Shown here: in pieces, positions 1 through 9,624 of the stretch | Numbering within the stretch: position 1 is the first letter of the stretch | Layout of the letters: each line of letters begins with the position of its first letter | Source: Qipengyuania aestuarii | GTDB taxonomy: Bacteria > Pseudomonadota > Alphaproteobacteria > Sphingomonadales > Sphingomonadaceae | Reading direction: 5' to 3' | Length of the DNA stretch: 64,000 bases | NCBI RefSeq assembly: GCF_019711535.1 | Contig: NZ_JAIGNP010000001.1 | Coordinates: 310,001 to 374,000 of the forward strand | The notes under the pieces: generated by a model | The model's input: the letters and a program-made list of their open reading frames with translations, nothing else | What the model was told of the DNA's origin: nothing | The model's database searches: none | Made by a program: the position numbers and the translations under genes

Positions 1-734
1 GAATAGATCGAGGGCGCGTCGAGAGCGGGAATGACCGCTTCCTTGCGCACATTGCAAAAATTGGCGATCTTCTGCCGGTCGCTATCGGGAATGGGATGCT
101 CGGCGCGGCACAGCAGCACGTCGGGCTTGATGCCGAGGCTGGCCAGTTCGCGCACGGAATGCTGCGTCGGCTTCGTCTTCAGTTCACCCGCTGCCGCGAT
201 ATAGGGCACCAGCGTCACGTGGACGCTTAGCGACTGCATCGGCTCCAGTTCGTTACGCAGCTGCCGGATCGCTTCCATGAACGGAAGGCTCTCGATATCC
301 CCGACCGTGCCGCCGATTTCGCACAGGATGAAATCGTGATCGTCCTGCCCGGCCAGCGCGAATTCCTTGATTGCGTCGGTCACATGGGGGACCACCTGCA
401 CCGTCGCGCCGAGATAATCGCCGCGCCGTTCCTTGGCGATGATCTGCTGATAGACCCGGCCACTGGTGATATTGTCGCCCTGATGCGCCGAAACGCCGGT
501 GAAGCGCTCGTAATGGCCGAGATCGAGGTCGGTTTCCGCCCCGTCGTCGGTCACATAGACCTCGCCGTGCTGATAGGGGCTCATCGTGCCCGGATCGACG
601 TTGAGATAGGGGTCGAACTTACGAATGCGGACCTTGTAGCCACGCGCCTGGAGGAGGGCAGCAAGCGATGCTGCCATGAGACCTTTGCCAAGCGAGGAGA
701 CCACGCCGCCGGTGATGAAGATATACCGCGCCAT
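1..734 (-). CDS. pyrG: CTP synthase, N-terminal part (runs off the window)
   Basis: Makes CTP from UTP, ATP and glutamine in the cytoplasm. About 244 N-terminal residues are present, all within the synthetase (amidoligase) domain. The protein opens [18 protein letters not shown], whose [10 protein letters not shown] segment is the ATP-binding loop, and continues with [20 protein letters not shown] and LGHYERF, signatures of the family. The C-terminal glutaminase domain lies beyond base 1. It is the last visible gene of a minus-strand group tpiA-secG-pyrG, 104 bases after secG, with a hairpin between them. The ATG at 734 matches the usual family start. Confidence 0.97.
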   Translation of the reverse strand, partial: MARYIFITGGVVSSLGKGLMAASLAALLQARGYKVRIRKFDPYLNVDPGTMSPYQHGEVYVTDDGAETDLDLGHYERFTGVSAHQGDNITSGRVYQQIIAKERRGDYLGATVQVVPHVTDAIKEFALAGQDDHDFILCEIGGTVGDIESLPFMEAIRQLRNELEPMQSLSVHVTLVPYIAAAGELKTKPTQHSVRELASLGIKPDVLLCRAEHPIPDSDRQKIANFCNVRKEAVIPALDAPSIY

Positions 735-772
735 GGGAGTCGGGCCTTAAGCGTGCGTGTTGAGTCGGCGCA

Positions 773-800
773 AGGGAAAAGGCGCGCAGCAAGGCGCGCC
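773..800 (-). terminator. Hairpin between secG and pyrG
   Basis: A 7-bp perfect stem (781-787 paired with 794-800) with a 6-base loop is followed on the minus strand by TTTTCCC (780-774). It lies just after the secG stop and may be a leaky terminator or processing site that lowers read-through into pyrG. The short T run makes full termination doubtful. Confidence 0.45.
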
Positions 801-838
801 ATCCACCGTAGCGCAGGCGAATGTCGAAAGCGCGGGCC

Positions 839-1198
839 TTATTCGGCCAGCGGATCGTCGGAAGGAGCAGTTTCCTGAGCCGGTGCGGCAGGAGCTGTTG
901 CCGGTCCGCCAAGCGGATCGTTTTCCACAGGAGCGACGCTGCGGTCGAGCGTCGATTCAATCTCACCTGCACCCACACCTTCGACGGCCATCGCGGCGAG
1001 CGCGATGGAAAGCGCGACGAAAGCAACAGCCAGCCACTTCGTCGAACGAGTGAGGAAGTCAGCCGCACCGCGTGCACTCAACATGCCGCTCGGGCTGCCG
1101 CCGATACCCAGGCCGCCGCCTTCGCTGCGTTGCATCAGGATTACCGTGATGAGTGCCGCGCCGATGATGGCCTGAACGACGGTGAGAAAGAGAAACAT
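839..1198 (-). CDS. secG: Preprotein translocase subunit SecG
   Basis: Small inner-membrane subunit of the SecYEG export channel. The 119-residue protein has two membrane helices (about residues 3-22 and 54-72) joined by a loop with the family signature LMQRSEGGGLGIGG. An Ala/Pro/Glu-rich cytoplasmic tail follows, as is common in Alphaproteobacteria. I start at ATG 1198 because SecG proteins begin directly at the first helix; the frame is open 14 codons further up to 1240, but that would add an atypical charged extension. It follows tpiA on the same strand after about 70 bases, an arrangement also seen in other bacteria. Confidence 0.93.
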   Translation of the reverse strand: MFLFLTVVQAIIGAALITVILMQRSEGGGLGIGGSPSGMLSARGAADFLTRSTKWLAVAFVALSIALAAMAVEGVGAGEIESTLDRSVAPVENDPLGGPATAPAAPAQETAPSDDPLAE

Positions 1199-1269
1199 GG
1201 ATGAGATACTCTGGGAAAGCTGTGAATTTCTGCGCCGCATCTAATGGCAGTGCGGCAAAACGGCAAGCG

Positions 1270-2031
1270 TCAGGCCTCTTCGGTCTCCGACGCTGCAACC
1301 ACGATGCCGAGAAAGCTTTCGGCCGAAAGGCTAGCACCGCCCACCAGCGCACCGCCCACTTCCGGCAGAGAGAGGATTTCGCGGGCGTTTTCGGGCTTCA
1401 CCGATCCACCGTAGAGGATCCGCACCCCGGAAGACTGCTCTTCGCCATAGGTTTCATCCAGCAGGCCGCGAATCGCCTTATGCATGGCTTCGATATCGTC
1501 AGGCGTGGCGGTCTTGCCGGTGCCGATGGCCCAGACCGGCTCATAGGCCACGGTCAGCCGTTCGGCCGGATCTTCGATCTTCGAGACGCTGGCCCGCAGC
1601 TGCTCGAGCACGAAATCTTCTGCCTGGCCCTTCTCGCGAACAGGCAGAGTTTCACCGCAGCACAGGATAATGCGCAGGCCGGCCTCGATCGCGCTTTCGA
1701 TCTTGGCATTGATCTGTTCGGCGGTTTCCTTGTGGTCGCCGCGCCGCTCGCTGTGTCCGATAATGACGAACTTGGCCCCGGCGTCGGCGAGCATCGTCGC
1801 GGAGATATCTCCGGTATGCGCGCCGTCTTCACCGGGGAAACAATCCTGCGCGCCTACGCCGATCTGTTCCGCCTCGCGGTGCACGGCATGAATCAGGGTG
1901 AACGGCGGAGCCACGGCGACTTCCGCCTTCATGTAACGCTGTGCGGCACGGTCGATTGCGCGCGCTTCGGGCAGCATGGCGCGCGTTCCGTTCATTTTCC
2001 AATTGCCGACGATGTAGGGCCGTTCGGCCAT
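1270..2031 (-). CDS. tpiA: Triosephosphate isomerase
   Basis: Interconverts dihydroxyacetone phosphate and glyceraldehyde 3-phosphate in glycolysis and gluconeogenesis. The 253-residue protein has the normal TIM-barrel length. The catalytic set is intact: Asn10 and Lys12 in GNWKMNG, His93 in IIGHSERR, and Glu164 in AYEPVWAIGTGK. The phosphate-binding GGSVKPEN and GALVGGASL segments are also present. It heads the minus-strand group with secG and pyrG. Its promoter must lie in the 219-base divergent gap shared with the foldase gene at 2251. Confidence 0.97.
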   Translation of the reverse strand: MAERPYIVGNWKMNGTRAMLPEARAIDRAAQRYMKAEVAVAPPFTLIHAVHREAEQIGVGAQDCFPGEDGAHTGDISATMLADAGAKFVIIGHSERRGDHKETAEQINAKIESAIEAGLRIILCCGETLPVREKGQAEDFVLEQLRASVSKIEDPAERLTVAYEPVWAIGTGKTATPDDIEAMHKAIRGLLDETYGEEQSSGVRILYGGSVKPENAREILSLPEVGGALVGGASLSAESFLGIVVAASETEEA

Positions 2032-2250
2032 AAATTAGGTCTTCCTGTACTGAAACGCTGTTCGGGCGCGTGGCTATATAGGTCGTGTGCGTAAGATCGC
2101 TAGACGTGGTTCTCTAATGGGTCAAAACCGGACGGCACCTGTTGCGGCTTGGTCGCAGGGCGGATAAAGCGCGCCCCACAACCGGTTCGTTGCCGCCGTT
2201 CATCCGGCAGGTGATGGCCAAAAGCACACGAAAAGGCATCTTCGCAAGCC

Positions 2251-4188
2251 ATGCTCACGTTTTTCCGGAATTTCTTCAAGACCAAGATAGGTCTCGCGCT
2301 GGCCCTGGCCTTCCTGGTTCTGATCGGTTTCGCCTTTGCCAGTATGGATGTCTCCAATTCGGGCGCATTCGGCGGAGTGGCCGGCGGAAACAGCGTCGCC
2401 GTCGTTGGAGATGAAAAGATCGGTACGGCCGACCTCAATTCTGCCGCCAACAATGCACTCCAGCGCACGCGCCAGCAGGATCCCGAAGCCACGATGCAGA
2501 CGCTGCTCGCGGGCAATGGCCTCAACGATGTGCTTGACGATCTCATCAACCGTTATGCGCTGATTGCCTGGGGCGAGGAAAACGGGCTTCGCGCGGGCAC
2601 GAATCTGGTGAATAGCGAAATTCGCCAGATTCCTGCCGCCCGCGGTGCCAGCGGTGATTTCAGCACCGACAGCTACAATATCTTCCTGCGTACGAATGGC
2701 CTGACCGATGCCGAACTGCGGCAGCAGATCCGCACTTCGCTGTTCTTCCAGCAGTCGATCCTTCCTTCGGTTTATGGGTCGAAGCTTCCCGATAGCATCG
2801 CGACGACTTATGCGCGCAGCTTCAAGGAGCGTCGCTTCGGCGCCATTGCCACCATTCCTGCCACCCTGTTCGCCCCGCAAGGCGATCCGACCGATGCGCA
2901 ACTGAACAAATTCTACACCGACAATCGCGATCGTTTCGTGCGTCCCGAACGTCGCATCCTGCGTTATGCAACCTTCGACAGCAACGCTCTGGGCGACAGC
3001 ATCGAACCAAGCGATGCCGATATCGCTGCCTATTATCGGAGCAATGGCGATGAGTACGCCGCTCGCGAACTGCGCAGCTTTACTCAGCTGATCGTGCCGA
3101 CACGCGAAGGCGCACAAGCGATCGCAGCGCGTATCAAGGGCGGCGAAAGTTTCGCTCAGGCTGCCGCCAGCGCCGGTCTGCGGACCACGACCGTCGATGC
3201 GCAGGAAAAGGCTGAAATCGCCAGCACCGCTTCGGCAGCCGTGGCCGACGCCTATTTCGCAGCTGCTCAGGGCACGGTGACCACTCCCGCTCGCAGCCCG
3301 CTGGGCTGGCACATTGCCCGGATTACCAATGTCGACAGCCAGCCTGCACGCACTCTTGCCAGCGTCCGCGGCGAAATTGCCGACCAGCTCCGAGAAGAGA
3401 ACCGCCAGCGCGGCATTTCCGAACTTGCCGTCAATATCGAAGACCGGCTGGGCGACGGCGCATCGCTTTCTTCGGTCGCTGAAGAACTGGGGCTCGACCT
3501 GCAGACGACAAAGCCGGTCACTGCGTCCGGCTCCATCTACGGCACTCAGGAGCAGATCCCCGAAGTGCTGCGCCCGGTCCTGAATTTCGCTTTCCAGGCC
3601 GACGAGAATGAAGCCCAGATCGGCGCCCTGCCCGACGGCCAGACCTTCCTGGTCTACGATGTCTCCGATATCACGCCTTCGGCTGTCGCACCGCTGGCGC
3701 AGATTCGCGAAGATGCGATTGCCCAGTGGCGCCAGGTCCGCGGCGAGCAATCGGCCAAGGCCGCTGCAGAACGGATCGTGAAGCGCGTCGAGGGCGGTCA
3801 GAGCCTTGCCGAAGCCGTCGCCGCGGAAAAGAAGAATATTCGCGCGCCCGAGCAGGTCAACTACAGCCGCGAGGAACTCGCCCGCTTGCAGAATACGCGG
3901 GTGCCCGCGCCGATCGCGCTCATGTTCGGCATGGCCAAAGGCACGGTGAAGAAGCTCGAAGGCCAGGGCGACCAGGGTTACTATGTGGTCGATCTGGACC
4001 GGATCGAGCTTGAGGATCTGGCCGAGAACGATCCGCTGATTGCACAGGCCCGTTCGCAGGTCGGTCAGGCCTGGAGCGCCGAATATGGCGAACAGCTGCT
4101 GAACGCCATGCGCGCCGATGTCGGTGTCGAGCGTAATCCCGATGCCATCGCCGCGGTCCGTCGCCAGCTCCTCGGCGAGCCGAACTGA
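2251..4188 (+). CDS. PpiD-like periplasmic peptidyl-prolyl isomerase / foldase
   Basis: Membrane-anchored chaperone of the SurA/PpiD family, expected to help newly exported proteins fold beside the Sec channel. Of 645 residues, a short cytoplasmic start (FFRNFFKTK) is followed by one membrane helix (about 13-31). The rest is periplasmic: a SurA-type N-terminal chaperone region, a parvulin-like rotamase domain about 235-360 that ends in SPLGWHIARI, and a long C-terminal chaperone region. Parvulin active-site residues look weakly conserved, as in PpiD, so chaperone activity may dominate. It ends 8 bases before trpE, so the two are probably co-transcribed. Confidence 0.88.
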   Translation: MLTFFRNFFKTKIGLALALAFLVLIGFAFASMDVSNSGAFGGVAGGNSVAVVGDEKIGTADLNSAANNALQRTRQQDPEATMQTLLAGNGLNDVLDDLINRYALIAWGEENGLRAGTNLVNSEIRQIPAARGASGDFSTDSYNIFLRTNGLTDAELRQQIRTSLFFQQSILPSVYGSKLPDSIATTYARSFKERRFGAIATIPATLFAPQGDPTDAQLNKFYTDNRDRFVRPERRILRYATFDSNALGDSIEPSDADIAAYYRSNGDEYAARELRSFTQLIVPTREGAQAIAARIKGGESFAQAAASAGLRTTTVDAQEKAEIASTASAAVADAYFAAAQGTVTTPARSPLGWHIARITNVDSQPARTLASVRGEIADQLREENRQRGISELAVNIEDRLGDGASLSSVAEELGLDLQTTKPVTASGSIYGTQEQIPEVLRPVLNFAFQADENEAQIGALPDGQTFLVYDVSDITPSAVAPLAQIREDAIAQWRQVRGEQSAKAAAERIVKRVEGGQSLAEAVAAEKKNIRAPEQVNYSREELARLQNTRVPAPIALMFGMAKGTVKKLEGQGDQGYYVVDLDRIELEDLAENDPLIAQARSQVGQAWSAEYGEQLLNAMRADVGVERNPDAIAAVRRQLLGEPN

Positions 4189-4196
4189 GCCGCACC

Positions 4197-5711
4197 TTGA
4201 CTGGCGATCTGAACGGTTCCGTCTCGGCGCTGGAAGCGTTGGGGCAAGGCAATCCGGCGCTCGTCTGGCGCCGGATCGTCGCCGACACGGTTACCCCGGT
4301 CGGCGCCGCTTTGCGCCTCTTCCGCGAAGGGCGCGGGGATTTCCTGCTCGAATCGGTCGAAGGCGGCGAAATTCGCGGTCGCTACAGCCTGCTCGGCCTC
4401 GATCCCGATCTCGTCTTCCGCGCGAGCGGCGACGAAGCGTCGATCAACCGCCGGTGGAAGAGCGATCGCGATGCCTTCAAGGCCTGCGAGAACGGCACGC
4501 TGGATGCGCTGCGCGAGCTGCTGGCCCAGTGCCGGATCGATGTGCCGGAAGAGCTTCCGCCCGCCCTCGCCTGCCTGGTCGGCTATTTCGGCTATGAGAC
4601 GATCGGCCTAGTGGAAAAACTGCCGCGCGCGCCGGATAATTCGCTGGACGTGCCGGACATGCTTTTCGTGCGCCCGACGCTCATTCTTGTTTTCGACAGC
4701 CTCGAGGACACGCTCTACTGCGTCGCCCCGGTCTGGCCGTCCCATGAGCCGGCGGAGCCTATGCTCGAGCGTGCGCAGGAACGGATCGACGCCGCGCTGT
4801 CTTCGCTCGGCTCCGCGATAGACATGGCGGGTGCCCCTGCTGCCGATCATCCCGAGCCTTTGCCGCAGCCGACGCTGCCGCCCGAAGAATACGCGGCCAT
4901 GGTCGCGCGGGCGAAAGACTACATCACCGCCGGGGACATCTTCCAGGTCGTCCTGTCGCAGCGTTTCACCGCGCCCTTCGCCCTGCCGCCGATTGCGCTC
5001 TACCGGGCGCTGCGGCGGGTCAATCCGTCACCCTTCCTCTATTTCCTCGACCTGCCCGGCTTTGCCGTGGTCGGATCGAGCCCCGAAATCCTCGTGCGGG
5101 TGCGTGGCGGCGAAGTCACCGTGCGCCCCATCGCCGGGACGCGGCCACGCGGCAAGACCGCCGCCGAGGACCGTGAGGCGGAACTCTCCCTCCTCGCCGA
5201 TCCGAAGGAACGGGCCGAACATCTCATGCTGCTGGATCTGGGCCGCAACGATGTGGGCCGCGTGGCCGAGGCGGGCAGCGTCACCGTTACCGATAGCTTT
5301 ACCGTCGAACGCTACAGCCATGTCATGCATATCGTCAGCAATGTCGTCGGCCGTCTGGATCCTTCGCGCGATGCGCTGGAGGCGATGTTCGCGGGCTTTC
5401 CGGCAGGCACCGTCAGCGGGGCGCCCAAGCTGCGCGCCTGCGAGATCATCGCCGAGCTCGAGCCTGCCACCCGCGGCGCCTATGCCGGCGGCGTCGGCTA
5501 TTTCGCGCCCGACGGATCGCTCGATAGCTGTATCGTGCTGCGCACCGCGGTGGTAAAGGACGGCACCATGCATGTGCAGGCTGGCGCAGGGATCGTTGCC
5601 GACAGCGATCCCGCCTATGAACAACGAGAATGCGAAGCCAAGGCCGGCGCACTGTTTGCTGCAGCGCGCGAAGCCGTACGCCTCGCGCAGGAACCCGGTT
5701 ACGGCCAATGA
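4197..5711 (+). CDS. trpE: Anthranilate synthase component I
   Basis: Converts chorismate to anthranilate with ammonia supplied by TrpG, the first step of tryptophan synthesis. The 504-residue protein has the N-terminal regulatory domain with the tryptophan-sensing LLES motif (FLLESVEGGEIRGRYSLLG), so feedback inhibition is likely. The chorismate-binding domain carries RPIAGTRPRGKT, DLGRNDVGRVAE, GTVSGAPK and QAGAGIVADSDP. A TTG at 4197 is the most plausible start, because no ATG precedes conserved sequence; no strong ribosome site is visible. There is no leader peptide or attenuator, since the foldase stop lies just upstream. Unusually, three unrelated genes separate it from trpG. Confidence 0.95.
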   Translation: MTGDLNGSVSALEALGQGNPALVWRRIVADTVTPVGAALRLFREGRGDFLLESVEGGEIRGRYSLLGLDPDLVFRASGDEASINRRWKSDRDAFKACENGTLDALRELLAQCRIDVPEELPPALACLVGYFGYETIGLVEKLPRAPDNSLDVPDMLFVRPTLILVFDSLEDTLYCVAPVWPSHEPAEPMLERAQERIDAALSSLGSAIDMAGAPAADHPEPLPQPTLPPEEYAAMVARAKDYITAGDIFQVVLSQRFTAPFALPPIALYRALRRVNPSPFLYFLDLPGFAVVGSSPEILVRVRGGEVTVRPIAGTRPRGKTAAEDREAELSLLADPKERAEHLMLLDLGRNDVGRVAEAGSVTVTDSFTVERYSHVMHIVSNVVGRLDPSRDALEAMFAGFPAGTVSGAPKLRACEIIAELEPATRGAYAGGVGYFAPDGSLDSCIVLRTAVVKDGTMHVQAGAGIVADSDPAYEQRECEAKAGALFAAAREAVRLAQEPGYGQ

Positions 5712-6550
5712 AATACGCAATCCTCGCCCTGCCACTGATGCTCCTCGCCGCCTGCGAGCCCGCGCCCGAGGGTGAACCCGTCACCCGCACGCGCATCGAT
5801 GGTCAGGGCAGCCCCTCCGACGCGCCCACGCCCAGCGATACTGCATCGGGTACGACGCGGGTCGAAAGCGCCTGCCGCTCGATCATCTTCGAGGACAGCC
5901 CCCTCACCCACTGCCTCGCCACGCCAGCGCGGCACACGATCTCGATGGATCTCGGCCCGTCGGGCGAAGCACCTTACCGCAGCCTCACCGCATTCTCGCA
6001 GGCCCAGTCGCAGGCGAGCATCGCGTTCGCGATGAACGGCGGGATGTATGACGACGAGGGCAAGCCTATCGGCTATTACGTCGAGAACGGGGACCGCCTG
6101 CAGACGCTGAACACGGCGGATGGCGAAGGCAATTTCCACATGTCGCCCAATGGGGTGTTCTTCGGCACCAATGGCAAGTGGGAAGTCCGCGCGACCGACG
6201 ATTTTCTCGCCAATGTGCGCGAGAGGCCCGATTTCGGCACTCAGTCCGGCCCGATGCTGGTGATCGATGGCAAGCTCCATCCGGAAATCACCCAGGACGG
6301 CGAATCGCGCTATATCCGCAACGCGGTCGGCGTCGACGACAAGGGCCGCGCCCATTTCGTGATTTCCAACGGACCGGTCAGCTTCGGCAAGCTGGCGCGG
6401 TTCTATCGCGACGAACTCAATGTGAAGAACGCACTCTATCTGGACGGCAATGTCTCGGCCTTGTGGAATCCCGCCACCGGCCGCCTGGACACCGGCGCGC
6501 CGATAGGGCCGATCATCGTGGTCGGAAAGAAGGACCAGCAAAGTGATTGA
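5708..6550 (+). CDS. Phosphodiester glycosidase family lipoprotein (formerly DUF2233)
   Basis: The 280-residue protein starts with a lipoprotein signal (MKYAILALPLMLLAAC, lipidated Cys16), so it is expected on the periplasmic face of a membrane. The mature part matches the NAGPA/DUF2233 family, with AFAMNGGMYDD, MSPNGVFFG, TQSGPMLV and LYLDGNVSALW spaced as usual. Characterised relatives cleave sugar-phosphodiester bonds; the substrate here is unknown. Its ATG overlaps the trpE stop (ATGA) and its end overlaps the next gene by 8 bases, so it is translated with the trp transcript. The frame is open further upstream, but only the start at 5708 gives a signal peptide. Confidence 0.85.
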   Translation: MKYAILALPLMLLAACEPAPEGEPVTRTRIDGQGSPSDAPTPSDTASGTTRVESACRSIIFEDSPLTHCLATPARHTISMDLGPSGEAPYRSLTAFSQAQSQASIAFAMNGGMYDDEGKPIGYYVENGDRLQTLNTADGEGNFHMSPNGVFFGTNGKWEVRATDDFLANVRERPDFGTQSGPMLVIDGKLHPEITQDGESRYIRNAVGVDDKGRAHFVISNGPVSFGKLARFYRDELNVKNALYLDGNVSALWNPATGRLDTGAPIGPIIVVGKKDQQSD

Positions 6551-7499
6551 ATACGAACGCACTCTCTATCCCGAAATCGAGCCCTATGAGACAGGCATGC
6601 TCGACGTCGGCGAAGGCCATTCGCTGTATTACGAGCGGGTCGGCACACCGGGTGCCAAGCCCGCGGTGTTCATGCACGGGGGCCCGGGCGGCGGCATGTC
6701 GCCGGCGCATCGCCGCCAGTGGGATCCGGAGCTTTACGACGTCCTGCTGTTCGACCAGCGCGGCTGCGGCCAGTCCCTGCCTTTCGCCGAGATAGAGAAT
6801 AACGACACCTGGCGCATCGTCGAGGATGTCGAGAAACTGCGGGAAATGTGCGGCCACGAAAAATGGCAGGCCTTCGGCGGCAGCTGGGGCGCCACCCTCG
6901 CGCTTGCCTATGCGCAGGCCCATCCCGACCGGGTGACCGAAATCGTCCTGCGCGGCGTTTTCCTCGGCCGGCAGACCGAGAAGGACTGGCTCTACAAATA
7001 TGGCGCCAGCGAGATCATGGCCGAACAATGGGACGATTTCACCGGCCTCATCCCGGAAGAAGAGCGCGGCGATCTGGTCAAGGCCTATTACGACCGGCTG
7101 ACCAGCGACAACGAACAGATCCGCCTCGCCGCGGCGCGCGAATGGTCGCTGTGGGAAGGCAATGTCGCCACGCTGCTGCCCGACGAGGACCTCCTCGACA
7201 CCTTTGCCGATCCGTCGAAGGCTGTGCCCTTCGCCCGCATCTGCGCCAAATTCTTCCTGCAAAATTTCTTCCTCGAGGAAGCGCAGCTGCTCAAGAATGC
7301 GGATCGCATCAAGCATATCCCCGGCATCATCGTGCAGGGCCGCCACGACATCTGCACCCCGCCCACCTCGGCATGGGCGCTGAAGAAGGTCTGGCCCGAA
7401 GCGGAACTGTGGATCGTGCAGGATGCAGGCCATGCCGCCAGCGAACCGGGCATCATCGACGGTCTCGTCCGCGCGACCGACAAGCTGGCGGATAAATGA
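6543..7499 (+). CDS. pip: Prolyl aminopeptidase (proline iminopeptidase), peptidase family S33
   Basis: Cytoplasmic alpha/beta-hydrolase that removes N-terminal proline from peptides. Over 318 residues it shows the oxyanion loop HGGPGGG (45-51), the nucleophile elbow GGSWG with Ser114, Asp269 in GRHDI and His297 in DAGH, all at normal spacing. A GTG start at 6543 overlaps the end of the preceding lipoprotein gene. The stop overlaps the next start (ATGA at 7496-7499). Nothing links it chemically to tryptophan synthesis, so its place inside the trp operon is probably historical. Confidence 0.93.
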   Translation: MIEYERTLYPEIEPYETGMLDVGEGHSLYYERVGTPGAKPAVFMHGGPGGGMSPAHRRQWDPELYDVLLFDQRGCGQSLPFAEIENNDTWRIVEDVEKLREMCGHEKWQAFGGSWGATLALAYAQAHPDRVTEIVLRGVFLGRQTEKDWLYKYGASEIMAEQWDDFTGLIPEEERGDLVKAYYDRLTSDNEQIRLAAAREWSLWEGNVATLLPDEDLLDTFADPSKAVPFARICAKFFLQNFFLEEAQLLKNADRIKHIPGIIVQGRHDICTPPTSAWALKKVWPEAELWIVQDAGHAASEPGIIDGLVRATDKLADK

Positions 7500-8023
7500 G
7501 CGAGCGTAAATTCACCTTCCAATACGACTACGCCGAGATGCTTGCTGCGAGCTGGTTTACTGTTCGCAAGCGATGGATGTGGAAGGGGGTCATTTGGTAC
7601 ATTGCCTTGATGACGCTTATCATGACCGCGATCATTAAAGTCGGCTCAGATGACTATTCGGTCATCTCTTTCGTAGCCTCCGCATTGGCCGGAATGGCGA
7701 TTGCAATCGCATGCCTTCTCGTAACGTCGCTTTACTGGCTTTGGTGTGTGCCTCGAAGCGTACGGAAGGCTTACTCCCAACTCAGGCTCGACGGAGAAAG
7801 CGTCGAATTCTCGTTTGATGATGCCAAATTGAAAATTGCCGATTCCACGACAACCTTGGCACTTCCGTGGAACCGATGGGTCAAATGGGCAGAGAACGAT
7901 CGGTTCTTACTGCTTTACCGAACGAGCACTTACGCCCATTATATACCGAAATCCGAAGTCCAGGCTGAGCAAACGGACGCGTTGATCGCCGAATTGAACG
8001 GTGCCGGTGTGAAGAAGATTTAG
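7496..8023 (+). CDS. YcxB-like membrane protein
   Basis: A 175-residue protein with two membrane helices (about 30-48 and 55-83) followed by a soluble C-terminal domain typical of the YcxB family, whose members have no settled function. The segment LALPWNRWVKWAENDRFLLL is the conserved core of that domain. It is translationally coupled to pip and ends 9 bases before trpG. Base composition is clearly more A+T rich than the flanking trp genes, which hints at later acquisition or relaxed selection. Confidence 0.75.
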   Translation: MSERKFTFQYDYAEMLAASWFTVRKRWMWKGVIWYIALMTLIMTAIIKVGSDDYSVISFVASALAGMAIAIACLLVTSLYWLWCVPRSVRKAYSQLRLDGESVEFSFDDAKLKIADSTTTLALPWNRWVKWAENDRFLLLYRTSTYAHYIPKSEVQAEQTDALIAELNGAGVKKI

Positions 8024-8032
8024 GGACCGGAC

Positions 8033-8632
8033 ATGATCCTCGTCATCGACAATTACGACAGCTTCACCTTCAACCTGGTCCATTATCTGATGGAACTGGG
8101 GGCCGAGGTCGATGTCGTGCGCAACGATGCCATCACTGACGAAGAGGCTATCGCGAAGGATGCGGCGGGCTATCTCATCTCGCCCGGCCCCTGCACGCCG
8201 AATGAAGCCGGGGTCAGCCTCGATCTGGTCGCCGCCTGCGCCAAGGCGGAAAAACCCCTGCTCGGCGTGTGCCTCGGCCATCAGTCGATCGGGCAGCATT
8301 TCGGCGGCAAGGTGGTGCGCGGCGGGCTGATGCACGGCAAGACGAGCGATCTTACACATGACGGCTCCGGCGTCTTTGCAAAGCTGCCCTCGCCTTACAC
8401 CGCCACCCGCTATCACTCGCTGGTGGTGGAGGATATTCCCGACTGCCTGATCGTCAACGCCACCAGCGAGACGCCCGGTCTCGACGGGTCGAGCGTGATG
8501 GGCTTCCGGCATGAAAGCCTGCCCATCCACGGCGTCCAGTTCCATCCCGAAAGTATCGCCACCGAACATGGCCACGCCCTGCTGGCCAACTTCCTTGCGA
8601 TCTGCGGCGTGGATGCCAAGGTGCCGGCATGA
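8033..8632 (+). CDS. trpG: Anthranilate synthase component II (glutamine amidotransferase)
   Basis: Releases ammonia from glutamine for TrpE. The 199-residue class I amidotransferase has the catalytic triad Cys80 (GVCLGHQS), His171 and Glu173 (FHPES). The start [19 protein letters not shown] is typical of the family. The same subunit may also serve aminodeoxychorismate synthase, since no separate pabA is visible here. Its stop overlaps the trpD start (ATGA), so trpG, trpD and trpC form one translationally coupled block. Confidence 0.96.
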   Translation: MILVIDNYDSFTFNLVHYLMELGAEVDVVRNDAITDEEAIAKDAAGYLISPGPCTPNEAGVSLDLVAACAKAEKPLLGVCLGHQSIGQHFGGKVVRGGLMHGKTSDLTHDGSGVFAKLPSPYTATRYHSLVVEDIPDCLIVNATSETPGLDGSSVMGFRHESLPIHGVQFHPESIATEHGHALLANFLAICGVDAKVPA

Positions 8633-9624
8633 GCAGACAGCTTCCCTCGGCAGACACGCACCTTACCGAAGACGATGCGCATGAGATCTTCGGCTGGATC
8701 CTCGACGGCGAAGTGGGCGACGAGGAAATCGGCCGCTTTCTGGTCAATATGTCGGCCCGCAGCGAAACCTCGGAAGAGATTGCCGGGGCTGCGCGCGCCC
8801 TGAGAGACCGGTTGATACCGGTGCCCGCCCCTGACGGCACGATCGATTGCTGCGGCACCGGCGGTGACGGTCACCACACACTCAACGTCTCGACGGCAGT
8901 CAGCCTGGTGGTGGCGGCGTGCGGTGTACCTGTTGCGAAGCATGGCAACCGTGCCGCCAGTTCCAAATCGGGCGCTGCCGATACGCTGGAGGCGCTCGGT
9001 CTCGATATGGAAGCGGCGGGAAGAACCGCCGAGAAGACACTGAACGATCTGGGAATTTGCTTCCTGTTCGCCAAGAACCATCATCCGGCGATGGGCCGTA
9101 TCCAGCCTATCCGGCAGAAATTGGGCGTGCGCACCATCTTCAATCTGATGGGGCCGCTGTCCAATCCCGCAGGCGTGACCCGCCAGCTGATCGGCATCGC
9201 ACGCCCCGCCTATGTGCCGATCTATGCCCGGGCAAAGGCGCGGCTGGGTACGGAGCGGACCTTCATCGCCTCGGGTGACGAAGGGCTCGACGAACTCAGC
9301 CTTGCCGGCGGCAACGAACTGGCCGACGTCACCGGCCATGATTTCGAAATGCGCCGCGTCGTCGCGGTCCAGGCCAATCTGCCGCATTCCCCGGTAGAGG
9401 CGATCCGCGGCGGCGATCCGGCCTATAATGCCAAGGCGCTCGAAGCGCTGCTGCTGGGCGCGCCCGGGCCCTATCGCGATGCGGTGCTCTTCAATGCTGC
9501 CGCCACGCTGATCGTTGCCGGCAAAACCGAAGACTGGGCGGAGGGCGCGCAAATGGCAGCCGAAGCTCTCGACAGTGGGCGGGCAAGACAATTGCTGATC
9601 GACTGGATCGCACTGGCGAAATGA
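8629..9624 (+). CDS. trpD: Anthranilate phosphoribosyltransferase
   Basis: Joins anthranilate to phosphoribosyl pyrophosphate, the second step of the pathway. The 331-residue protein has the PRPP-binding GTGGD (76-80), the NVST segment, and the anthranilate-site run [14 protein letters not shown]. Its length is normal for a stand-alone enzyme with no amidotransferase fusion. It overlaps trpG and trpC by 4 bases on each side. Confidence 0.96.
   Translation: MSRQLPSADTHLTEDDAHEIFGWILDGEVGDEEIGRFLVNMSARSETSEEIAGAARALRDRLIPVPAPDGTIDCCGTGGDGHHTLNVSTAVSLVVAACGVPVAKHGNRAASSKSGAADTLEALGLDMEAAGRTAEKTLNDLGICFLFAKNHHPAMGRIQPIRQKLGVRTIFNLMGPLSNPAGVTRQLIGIARPAYVPIYARAKARLGTERTFIASGDEGLDELSLAGGNELADVTGHDFEMRRVVAVQANLPHSPVEAIRGGDPAYNAKALEALLLGAPGPYRDAVLFNAAATLIVAGKTEDWAEGAQMAAEALDSGRARQLLIDWIALAK

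Noticed and set aside
1234..1256. 6-bp inverted repeat between tpiA and secG
   Set aside because: On the transcribed strand the T run lies before, not after, the stem, so it is not a terminator.
2200..3750. 516-codon open frame opposite the PpiD-like gene
   Set aside because: The plus-strand protein has clear foldase features and operon context; the reverse frame has none.
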